The position numbers and the translations under genes are program-made. Below are positions 19,891 through 27,773 of a stretch of DNA of 31,571 nucleotides, piece by piece. Location: assembly GCA_032718475.1 (NCBI GenBank), contig JAUCBJ010007142.1, positions 1-31,571 of the forward strand. The letters run 5' to 3'. Below the pieces are notes generated by a model. It made no database searches. It had not been told where the DNA came from and worked only from the letters and a program-made list of their open reading frames with translations. Source of the DNA: Nemertoderma westbladi. Taxonomy: Eukaryota; Xenacoelomorpha; Nemertodermatida; Nemertodermatidae. Each line of letters opens with the position of its first letter. Positions within the stretch are counted from its first letter, which is position 1.

Positions 19891-20068
19891 GCGAAACTGT
19901 CATTCTATAACTCGAGCAACAGTCCATGTTTTCCACCATAAGCTGTGCGAGAATAAACAGCCATTCCACGAACTCACACCTCAGTGCGTCTGCAGCTTCT
20001 GTCGCGAAGCCGCAACTGATTGGTTCCATCTCCTGGTCTGCCGTCTGACGTGCCCTTCTCTCTCTATC

Positions 20069-21715
20069 TGATAACTTTATAGAAGTAAAAGTGTCTGAGT
20101 CTGTACTCCCAGATATTCCCATTGGCGATATCTCCTTTGCAGAAGTGAAGGCTGCTGCAAAGAGCATTAAGACCAATCGTGCCAGTGGAGTAGATGGTGT
20201 TCCCCCTGAGGTCTTTAAAATACCTGAGTGTTTAAAGCTCATCTATCCCATCATAGTAGACATGTACCGAACAACAAGAGTCCCACAAGAAATGAAAACA
20301 AATAAGTTGGTGCCAGTTCCCAAGAAGGGCAACCTAACACTCTATGGTTCTTTTCGGGGAATCTCATTGATCTCGATTGCTGCAAAACTATACAATAGAA
20401 TTCTATTAAATCGCATCAGGGATCCCATTGAGAGACTGCTACGTGGAAATCAGAATGGGTTCCGTAAAGGTCGTGGGACCATGGAGCCCATTTTGGCACT
20501 TAGAAGGATAATTGAAGAGTTATCAAAAAAGAAAGACAGGCATCTGGCTGTTATCTTTGTTGACTTCTTCAAGGCCTTTGATTCAGTCTCTCGCTCACGT
20601 ATGTTCAGCATACTTTCATTATATGGGATTCCTGATGAAATTATTGCAGCAATCAAATCAGTATACGATGGTTCGACAACATTTGTGTCTACTGTTGACG
20701 GTGACACAGAACCATTTGAAGTGTTATGGGGCGTCCTCCAAGGAGACACACTTGCACCATTCTTGTTCATTATTGTGGTTGACTATGTTCTACGCATGTC
20801 CTTAGATCATCATAATGATGATGGGGTGATGATAACTCCACCTACTGGCTCCAGAAGTCGAGGAAATCCTGCCAAGTACCTAACTGATCTAGACTTTGCT
20901 GATGACTTAGGCGTACTCTCAGAATCACTAGAGGGAGCCCAGGGGCTCCTCAGCTCATTAGAACATGCTGCTTCTAGTGTTGGTCTTTTTATTAACTCCA
21001 GAAAGACCAAAATTCTGACAGTTAAATTTGAAAGTCCTCAGCAAGTCTCTGATCGGATGAGCATAAGCTCAAAGGATGGTATGCTTGAGCATGTGGACGA
21101 CTTCTGTTACCTGGGATCATGGATCCGGAAGTCAGGTGAGGACCTTCGAATACGTAAGGGAAAGGCATGGGCAGCCTTGAATAGGCTTTCCAGGATTTGG
21201 AAGTCACCTAATTAATCGGAAACTTAAGGTCCGATTATTTAGAGCAGCAGTAGTTCCAGTACTCCTCTACGGGAGTCCATGCTGGGCTCTAACTGCTGAG
21301 GACATCAAATCTCTGGATGGCACATTCACAAGAATGCTACGCCGGGTACATTGTGTCAAGTACAATGCACACATCTCCAACCAGACACTATATAACATTG
21401 GAGGTGTCTCATTGGTTCCCCCAAGCTTGACACTAGAACAAAATCGCCTCCGCTTTGCAGGACATTGCTTTCGCCGTGAGGACCAGCCAGTGCATAATCT
21501 TGTACTTTGGCAGCCTCATGGAGTGAATAAGCATGGTGGACAGCCCATGACTTTCTTGAGACGCATCTTAAAGGACACTGGCCTTAAAGATGCGGATGAT
21601 CTAGCAAATGTCATGGGTGATAGGGAGTTGTGGCGGTGCAATTTTGTTGACAAGCCGGCACAGCATTCTTAAAAATGCAGCTGCAATGCAGCATGCCGAT
21701 CCTAGTAGTCTCTCT
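20069..21715 (+). mobile_element. LINE copy 2, 5'-truncated
   Basis: This copy belongs to the same family as copy 1, on the opposite strand. Homology with copy 3 starts abruptly at GATAACTTTATAGAAG (about 20069), as expected from incomplete reverse transcription. The 3' end is the shared GCAGCTGCAATGCAGCATGC followed by GATCCTAGTAG, then a CT-rich run. It sits about 180 bases to the right of tRNA-like copy B. Confidence 0.88.
20091..21672 (+). pseudogene. LINE copy 2: reverse transcriptase and C-terminal domain, one frameshift
   Basis: The first part (20091-21215) is one long frame with all core reverse-transcriptase motifs: LVPVPKKGN, VDFFKAFDSV with both Asp residues, LQGDTLAPFLF and DFADDLGVL. 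It also has the following thumb region and DDFCYLGSWIRKSG. At about 21207-21212 two bases are missing relative to copies 1 and 3 (CACCTAATTAATC here), which shifts the frame into a TAA. The C-terminal part continues in another frame and includes MLRRVHCVKYN and FAGHCFRREDQP, ending PAQHS and a stop at 21672. Of the three copies this one keeps the best catalytic core, but it lacks the endonuclease. Confidence 0.88.
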
Positions 21716-21844
21716 CTCTGCCCTTGATTCTAAACTTCCATAGCATCTTAATATTAATTTTTGCTCCTTCCCATAGTTGTGCTTTACTTATTTATAATAT
21801 TATAATAATTGTAATATAATTTGCCTCGACCGAGGTGTATCCAT

Positions 21845-22330
21845 GGTGAAAAAAATAAATCACTCGTTCTCCCCATAGTAGAATACTGTACGGCTCGCCT
21901 GTTTGATCGCCTAGTAGAGTTGGTGAAATTCGCTTACTCGAGAGTGTCCAGGGTAGAGCCACGAGATTGCCACTTGGGTTCCACGACTTATCCTATACAA
22001 ATCGCCTTCGAAGACTCGGACTTCCCATATTGAAGTATCGGCGCGCGCCACCGAGAGGATTTAGTCCAGGTTTATCGGTTGCTAAGGTTTGGATAATGTA
22101 GACTACCGCCAGAATTGTCGCGAAATGTATTTCTCGTTCGACACCAGCAACCGACGGGGACTTGAAATTTCTTAAACCACGGGGACGTTTGCTTTCGAGA
22201 CAATCCACATTCCATTTCAGAGTCATTGACCCCTGGAATGCGCTGTCAGAAACTGTAGTGGTGTCTCCCTCACTGGACTCTTTCAAGAACAACTTGAACC
22301 TATTTTATTCTGATTACCCCTTAAAGTTTT
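21845..22330 (+). pseudogene. CR1/L2-like LINE 3' fragment
   Basis: The translation contains LPIVEYCTARLFDRLVELVK, then SRVEPRDCHLG, FPYLKYRRAP, LKFLKPRGRLLSRQSTFHFR and VIDPWNALSETVVVSPSLDS followed by FKNNL. This is the typical end of CR1/L2/jockey-type proteins (LEY...W, a short LPxLxYRR motif, R...F.FRVI..WN.LP..VV..S...FK..L). At least one frameshift or stop lies between FPYLKYRR and FLKPRG. Nothing upstream matches, so the copy is strongly 5'-truncated or its upstream part is decayed. The AT-rich DNA after 22330 may be its 3' UTR. Confidence 0.75.
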
Positions 22331-23198
22331 TTATCCTTTGACTAATCCTTCCATACATCACTATTATTGTTTCATATACAGTACTGGGACATATATTTTA
22401 TTTAACCAATACCATATTTTATTCCACTAACTCTCTTTCCACGCACCGATATTTGAATGTTTCATAGCAGATATTTCATTTAATATGCCATATTACATTT
22501 TTTATTTTATATATTAATTGTCTCAACCTTTCTAGAATTACTTTACATTATTTTATACAAGTGTAATTAATTTTCTTGAATTAGTAAATATTATATTGTA
22601 TGTTGGTTTTTATTGTTTTCTCTATATCTCTTACTATTATCGAATATAATGATGTTTTAATCTACTGTAACTATTACGTTCATATCATTTAGCCTAATTT
22701 ATACTATCGCAATATTATTAATTTGTTAATTTTTAAATTTGTAATCTTATTACTGTATATTGTAAATATCCAGTATGATGTTGGTTTTACTCGTTGCTTC
22801 TTTAGAATATATTATTTAAATTTTTATAATTTTTTATTTCTATTTATGTTGGTTTTACTCATTGCTCACTCTTGTACACATAAACATTTATATCAATTTT
22901 TTTTTATACTGTATGTAGCAATACTAGTTTTATTATATAAATTTTAACGTTGTAAATATATAATTTCGTATCTATGTTGCGTTGGTTTTCATTATTCCCT
23001 ACTATGACGGCTTCTTATAACTTGTTTTTGTTAGTGGGTTGCCTTATCAGATATTCCTTTCTACACCCGTAAATTATTAAAGATATCGGTGAATTTGCTA
23101 ATAACATGATATTTTGGAGTATCATTAGGTTCACGAAGTAGAGTGACGATAAACGAACTTCAAAATTAATTAATTAATAATCTTTCTACTTTCTTCAG
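22331..23198. other. AT-rich DNA with scattered GTTGGTTTT repeats
   Basis: No gene is visible. TGTTGGTTTT followed by ACTC(A/G)TTGCT or a variant occurs at about 22601, 22778, 22847 and 22982 at irregular spacing. The region could be the 3' UTR of the CR1-like fragment, or intron. It ends in a pyrimidine-rich stretch with TTTCTTCAG, used below as a candidate splice acceptor. Confidence 0.45.
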
Positions 23199-23286
23199 GG
23201 TAAAATTGAAAGAAAAACAGATTATTACGAGCAAAAATGAAACTGTAAACCAGTTCCGCTCTGTCATCGTGAGCGTGCTTAAACCT
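23199..23286 (+). CDS. Candidate internal exon of an unrecognised gene
   Basis: The stretch is preceded by TCTACTTTCTTCAG and followed by the donor-like CCT|GTATGT. If one base completes a codon from the previous exon, it reads VKLKEKQIITSKNETVNQFR, then SVIVSVLKP. This phase is what the exon at 14552-14706 needs (two bases left over). The peptide is charged and helical like that exon, so the two may be consecutive exons around an 8.5-kb retroelement-filled intron. An earlier donor at ATC|GTGAGC (about 23264) is also possible. The single intact frame is short, so chance cannot be excluded. I do not recognise the protein. Confidence 0.38.
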
Positions 23287-23501
23287 GTATGTAATAAGGC
23301 CTACCAACCCTCTACATACTCTATTACTTTTCTCAGAAATCTGGCATTGCATTGCTACTACAGTACAGCTACCGGTATAGTAATTTGTGTTTAGCAAAGT
23401 GCATTGTTCTCATACGTGAGCTAAGGCCTAGCTAGCTAAGGCAACTTGCACTACCGGTACAACACATTCAGACTGTACTATTATACATTCACACGTTTAC
23501 A

Positions 23502-23834
23502 ATGGCCCAGCAGGAAAGTGAACTAGCTTGCTCCTACGCCGCTCTCATCCTAACCGACTTTGATATCGCCGTAACATCCGAGAAACTCCAGAAACTAATA
23601 AAAGCGGCGAACGTCGACGTGGAGCCGTTCTGGCCGAATCTCTTCGCGAGGGCGCTCGAGGGACAGAACATCCGGGAGTTGATCGCGAATATCGGATCCG
23701 GGGCTGCGAGTGCCGGCCCCGCGGTGGCTGCCGGCGCCGCAGCTGGGGCCGCCCCCGAGGCGGAAGAGAAGAAGAAAGAACCCGAACCGGAGGAGGAATC
23801 CGACGACGACATGGGATTCGGGTTGTTCGATTAA
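23502..23834 (+). CDS. RPLP1: 60S acidic ribosomal protein P1 (large ribosomal subunit protein P1)
   Basis: The 110-residue product is a complete P1 stalk protein. P1 dimerises with P2 and binds P0 to form the ribosomal stalk that recruits elongation factors. The N-terminal helical domain (about residues 1-68, [11 protein letters not shown] to ELIANIGSG) has the conserved [13 protein letters not shown] stretch. A flexible Ala/Gly-rich hinge follows (69-90), then an acidic stretch and the invariant end [11 protein letters not shown]. Length matches the family (110-115). The start ATG at 23502 is correct by homology. The frame has no intron, although animal P1 genes usually have several. Third positions are very GC-rich, unlike the surroundings. 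A plausible ATTAAA polyadenylation signal is at 23875 and AATAAA at 24045. It may be the only gene copy or an expressed retrocopy; an intact frame with the exact C-terminus favours function. Confidence 0.93.
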   Translation: MAQQESELACSYAALILTDFDIAVTSEKLQKLIKAANVDVEPFWPNLFARALEGQNIRELIANIGSGAASAGPAVAAGAAAGAAPEAEEKKKEPEPEEESDDDMGFGLFD

Positions 23835-24930
23835 TCGAACGGGATTCCAACTGGTTTCTGTGTCGAACTGGTCTATTAAACACAATATTTTGGTTTACTT
23901 TGTACCGGTAGATATTTTTTAAACGTATCGTGCTGTATTATCGGTTGAGATGGATTTACCTTGTGTGTAATATTCTTGGTTCTGGTCGTGCCGTTTATTT
24001 TGGATAATTTCTCGATACGATTATATAAAATGTTCTGACATATAAATAAACAGCGTTCAAGTCGGTAACATAGTTTTCGCGGTACTGATATTTTAGCTCA
24101 CCTCAGACCTCGCAGGGTGCAGGGGCATATCATCATGTAACTCTCCCAATTATCCGCATAACGTCCGGTGTCTGTTTGCTTGCAGACGTTTCTGGAATAT
24201 CAATAGCTGACCAGGACCACAACATTTTCTCTCGCTAGCGGGCTGTCATAGTACAAGATCTTGCACGTCTGATCAGTTCTACTATGGCAGTCTTATCCGT
24301 CTGCAGAGTGGTGCTTGGCTATTGCCATCTCTGTCACCACGGATGTTGTACATGTACAGTACAATGCCTCGTTTGTTAAGTGAGCATTGTATTTTTTTTA
24401 TAAGAAACGTAAGAAACGTGAGGTCAATCTGGGAATGAATCGGACGACCCCAAACGTATCTATAGATTTAAGCAGTACGTACACTGCGATATATGCTGCA
24501 GTTTTTACATTTAGGGATTTCCAATTATAATAAATTAATTAAGGAGATAGAACTGAGATCTAAACATCCCCAACGAAATAGTAAAAGTCGGCATTTTTGT
24601 ACAGATGCCGTAAAAATTTTATACATCTAATGTGAAAATTTTTTAATAAAGGTTCATAAATAGGATCAAATGAAAATGTCCCATTGGATAAAAATGCAGT
24701 TGGATGGCGTAACTGGCGCAAGTTTTATATGCTACTTATGGGATTAGTTAGTTACACCCATCAGCCTTAAAATCACCCATAAATTGCCTGTTAGTTATTC
24801 CTCTTTGGGAACATCCTTCTAACTATATGGATGTGGGCGATTGACCTCTTTGAAAAATGTTATAATTATTTGTTATTACAGTATGTAAATTTATTCTACC
24901 TATTATTTTTCAACTTAATAATTTAATAGA
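23835..24930. other. Non-coding DNA between P1 and the next gene
   Basis: The first 215 bases probably hold the P1 3' UTR (ATTAAA at 23875, AATAAA at 24045). No further exon is supported. A pyrimidine-rich TTTGCTTGCAG at 24177-24187 looks like an acceptor, but all three following frames stop quickly. A 26-bp sequence at 24363-24388 recurs inverted at 26868-26893. Confidence 0.45.
24363..24388 (+). repeat. 26-bp inverted repeat, left copy
   Basis: The repeat starts AATGC and ends GTTAAGTGAGCATT. Its reverse complement is present at 26868-26893 with one mismatch. The pair encloses 2.5 kb that includes the small spliced gene. No target-site duplication is evident. Confidence 0.85.
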
Positions 24931-25092
24931 ATGAAAACTCTCATGTCTCGAAGCGGCGGTATTTCTTCTACCAAGCAGAGTAAAGATAATGAAATATCTG
25001 AGGCTCGTGGTGGCGATGGCGGAGAAAGGTTGGAAGATCAAGAGTTACAGGATGGCATTAACGATTCAGACGAAATGAGACTGTCATCTGAG
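24931..25092 (+). CDS. Unrecognised small gene, first coding exon
   Basis: The exon encodes 54 residues, beginning MKTLMSRSGG, rich in Ser, Gly, Asp and Glu and probably disordered. It ends in a clean donor (TCATCTGAG|GTAACA) in phase 0. An in-frame TAA at 24919-24921 lies just upstream of the ATG unless an acceptor at TTTAATAG|A is used, so 24931 is the best start; an inner ATG at 24943 is possible. The next exon begins in phase 0 at 25498, giving a 405-base intron. No family is recognised. Alternatively, this is a middle exon of a longer gene that includes the exons at 14552 and 23199, but no phase joins them cleanly. Confidence 0.55.
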
Positions 25093-25497
25093 GTAACAAC
25101 TACTTTGATATCTGCCCTCGAGATAGTGGTTCACATTGTCGGAATTTATAAAAAGTGATCTCCAGCCTTAATTGCTCGCATATGAAACAAATATTTGTTT
25201 ATTGTTTTGGTTAGAAAACACCCACAATGTATCCTGTAACTTTCCGTTTGGGGTCATTAACTGTTGCCCTAAGGTATTGTTGCTTTACAATAAAGGTTAG
25301 TTTTATATTAGGGTTTGAAATATTTAACCCTAGTAATAGTATTGACTATTCAATCTATAATGGGACGGAATTTGCATTGAAAAACATGATGTCTTACAAA
25401 TAATTGCGCCCAGTTATTTGTCCGTTATTAGGGTGTTATTATCTCTTGATCTATACCTTCTATTTAATCTATAGTCAGCTCTTTTTATTTTTTGTAG

Positions 25498-25660
25498 ACC
25501 ATCAAGTCTTTAATACGTAAAATCACATCAGACTACCTTGACGTCGCCAAGACCGCCATCGATGTAGATTTATCAGTGGTCGGTGAATGTTTGGACGTTG
25601 ACCTCGACAAGGCACTTGCTGCCCCGCCCCGTCGCGTTGGGTCCGTTGCCGCGCCGACAG
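25498..25660 (+). CDS. Unrecognised small gene, second coding exon
   Basis: This exon is well supported. It is preceded by a long pyrimidine tract and TTTTTTGTAG and followed by the strong donor CCGACAG|GTTAGT. Of the three frames only phase 0 is open; the other two stop within 25 bases. It encodes TIKSLIRKITSDYLDVAKTA, then IDVDLSVVGECLDVDLDKAL and a Pro/Arg-rich end. The first 40 residues look like two amphipathic helices joined by an acidic stretch. It is GC-richer than its flanks, as expected of coding DNA here. One base is left over at the end. I do not recognise the domain. Confidence 0.7.
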
Positions 25661-25720
25661 GTTAGTGCGCTCAGTGAACCGAACAATGCCGTGATTGGTT
25701 ATTCCGATGGCCACTTGTAG

Positions 25721-25740
25721 GGCCCTACACCACCGCGCTG
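25721..25740 (+). CDS. Candidate 20-nt microexon of the small gene
   Basis: The GC-rich 20-mer starting GGCCCTAC lies exactly between CCACTTGTAG and GTATTAGT. With the one base left from the previous exon it adds seven codons (GPYTTAL) and returns the frame to phase 0. In that phase the last exon reads as a 38-residue basic tail. Without it, the last exon reads in another frame and ends at 26606. This is inference from phase and boundaries only. Confidence 0.3.
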
Positions 25741-25946
25741 GTATTAGTTAAACACACAGTGGAGGTGGTAATTGGTTGTGTAAATTCATGCAACTGAATA
25801 GTTTTTTCAGAAAAGTTCTGATTCGTTTAGTTTCAATACCAAACCTATTTATCTAGTCGCCATTGTCCATATTTAATACAATAATTATTACTATTAATAT
25901 AATTATATTATATTTATCTGGCGTTTCCAGACTTATGTAAATGTGC

Positions 25947-25952
25947 CAGACA

Positions 25953-25989
<37 letters not shown>

Positions 25990-26183
25990 GGACGCAAATC
26001 CCATCTTGGCGAATTAATATCCCGCCTCAATGTTAATCCGCAATTTAGGGAAAGGAGCAGGTTACAGTGGCACGTTATTTTAACCAAAACAATAAGCAGG
26101 TTACAGTTTTTTTTAGAGTAATCAACTGTTATTTGCCTCGAATTTCCCCTGGAGAGGGATGAATTTTTATTACGCCCAGTCCC

Positions 26184-26219
<36 letters not shown>

Positions 26220-26226
26220 CTATCTG
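25947..26226. mobile_element. hAT-like MITE (280 bp) with homopolymer-containing inverted ends
   Basis: The ends are inverted repeats. The left starts CAGACAG, then G34 (25953-25986), then ACTGGACGCAAAT; the right, read on the other strand, starts CAGATAGGGAGG, then G-rich DNA equal to C32 on the plus strand (26185-26216), then TGGGACTGGGCGTAA. The flanks are AAATGTGC at 25939-25946 and AAATGTCC at 26227-26234, an 8-bp target duplication with one mismatch, as for hAT elements, whose ends also usually start CA. No transposase is encoded. It lies in an intron of the small gene. Confidence 0.78.
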
Positions 26227-26523
26227 AAATGTCCAGCCATCTCTGTATTTTTTTCCTGATCAAACCGTTTGCGCCGCCTGGGGGCGTGCCTCTCTATAAA
26301 TCTCTCAAAAAATACGTGATAATAGATTCATATTATCCATAATAAAGTTCGGTTTGTGATTTTTGAGATTTAGTTATTACATGTTTGCGCTAAATTCCGC
26401 CACCCATTACGATTTAATTTCCCAGTTTTGTCCCGGCTTATATACTTTTATCCTAGTTATACTTGTTCGTCTCTTGGTCTACTTTGTTTCCGCTTCTATA
26501 AGTTTAATTTATTTCAATTTCAG

Positions 26524-26640
26524 CCGTTGCCTTCGAAACCAGTTCAATCCAAGTTAAAGAAATCCCCCAGGTCCGGTCGAAAATCTGTGACAAAAAACCC
26601 AAGTAAAACACAAAGTCGGACCTCGTCACGTTTGAAGTAA
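26524..26640 (+). CDS. Unrecognised small gene, last coding exon
   Basis: The acceptor is TTTATTTCAATTTCAG. In phase 0 (reached through the candidate microexon) it encodes a 38-residue tail very rich in Lys, Ser and Arg, from PLPSKPVQSKLKKSP to SRTSSRLK and TAA (26638-26640), which looks like a nucleic-acid or microtubule-binding tail. If joined directly to 25660 the frame instead ends at TAA 26604-26606 with a mixed composition. The basic reading is the more protein-like. A polyadenylation signal, AATAAA, follows at 26846-26851. The intron before it holds the MITE at 25947-26226. Confidence 0.5.
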   Translation, partial: PLPSKPVQSKLKKSPRSGRKSVTKNPSKTQSRTSSRLK

Positions 26641-26867
26641 ATATATATAGGGGCCTAGTGTTAATTGTGATCTTATATAATGAATTACACGGCTATATGG
26701 AAAGTTATCAGTCTATGTTACATCGATAACGTTAAATGGGATCTCTGCGCGAAAAGAAGATTGTTTGGTTGAAATAATTGAGTGGTTTAAAGGTGCCTTG
26801 AATCGCTTTGCATTTTTTGTGGTTGTCATTAATTATTTACTTTATAATAAATTATTATATTATATAA

Positions 26868-26893
26868 AATGCTCACTTAACAAACGACGCATT
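26868..26893 (-). repeat. 26-bp inverted repeat, right copy
   Basis: The reverse complement of this stretch matches 24363-24388 at 25 of 26 positions. It lies just downstream of a candidate polyadenylation signal (AATAAA at 26846-26851) of the enclosed gene. The two copies could be ends of a DNA transposon or two insertions of one short repeat. Confidence 0.85.
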
Positions 26894-27194
26894 TAACAAT
26901 CTCAGTTGTAACGGGGAATTTCCTACCGCCCTCACCACCCTGCGGGAACGATAGGGAGGGACAGAGACACGAACGAAAGCTACGGTCCGTCCTGCAATTC
27001 ATGTTGCTATTACGATCTACTTTTACTTTCACTTTAAAGCAATTAAGGCCAGTGATTCAGATTTAGATTGATATTCGTATTTATAGCAGTGGTTCTGAGG
27101 AAGTAAATAATGATTTAATTATGAAATTTGTTTTTTTTTAATTTACTAACAATAAAAAAAAAAAAATTAATGATATGCATCACTTTGGGTGAAA
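26894..27194. other. Non-coding DNA
   Basis: No exon or element is recognised. The stretch includes a moderately GC-rich part (26910-26995) and ends in T and A runs (27129-27169). Confidence 0.4.
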
Positions 27195-27240
27195 ACATGT
27201 TTGTTGTTTTACTGCTCCTAAGCAACACGGTTTACCATTT
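27195..27240 (+). repeat. Imperfect inverted repeat flanking LINE copy 3, left
   Basis: The stretch has CTAAGCAACACGGTTTACC in its middle. The reverse complement of 29616-29662 contains CTAAGCAACAAGGTTTACC and aligns for about 45-50 bases with a few gaps. LINE copy 3 lies between the two. Confidence 0.65.
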
Positions 27241-27251
27241 GAACAATGCCA

Positions 27252-27749
27252 ACTGGAAAGCTATGGACTCAGTGGACCCAGTGTCACAAGTCCCTGATAG
27301 ACCATATTCTGTTTCGTTGGAAATACAGGAGCTCTATACAAGACTGTAATGCATTTACACTTCGACCCTTCTCCAGTGATCACCACCTTATTGTGGCCAA
27401 GGTAAGACTTAGTCTGCGTGCTAGCAGAACAACGAAATTTGCATTGCCGCGGCATGACTGGTCCTCTCTGTTGCAACATCCAAGTGTGAGATCCAGCTTC
27501 ACACTACAGCTGAGCAACAGGTATGAGGTTCTTGCCTCTGAGGCAGCAGATCACTGCGAGGGCTATAATGCCTTCACAGAAGCAGTTAAGTTATCAGCTG
27601 CAGAAACAGTTACTGCATACCCTCGAAACAAGAAAAAGGCCCCCTGGACTGACCACAAAGTTCAGAATTCCCGAAATGACCTCTATAAGACGCAGAAAGA
27701 GTCCCGACTCAAACTACAGCGGCAAAGAATGCAGTTAAGCTGCGTCTAG
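27252..27749 (+). pseudogene. LINE copy 3: end of endonuclease and linker
   Basis: The frame holds the last endonuclease motifs, LIDHILFRWKY and SSDHHLIVAKV, then the linker (FALPRHDWSSLLQ, EAADHCEGYNAF, KKKAPWTDHKV). It includes about 20 residues that copy 1 has lost. It ends at a TAG (27747-27749) after a roughly 10-base insertion relative to copy 1 that shifts the frame. No function is expected. Confidence 0.85.
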
Positions 27750-27773
27750 GTCCCTGAACAGGCAGTACTCTGT

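Noticed and set aside
14924-21672. One functional LINE reconstructed from copies 1 and 2
   Set aside because: The copies are separate insertions on opposite strands with different breaks. None is intact, so they are annotated as pseudogenes.
23534-23885. Three minus-strand frames of 92-112 codons
   Set aside because: They are antisense to the P1 gene and arise from its GC-rich codon use.
24177-24250. Exon after TTTGCTTGCAG
   Set aside because: All three frames following the acceptor-like sequence stop within about 60 bases and no donor fits.
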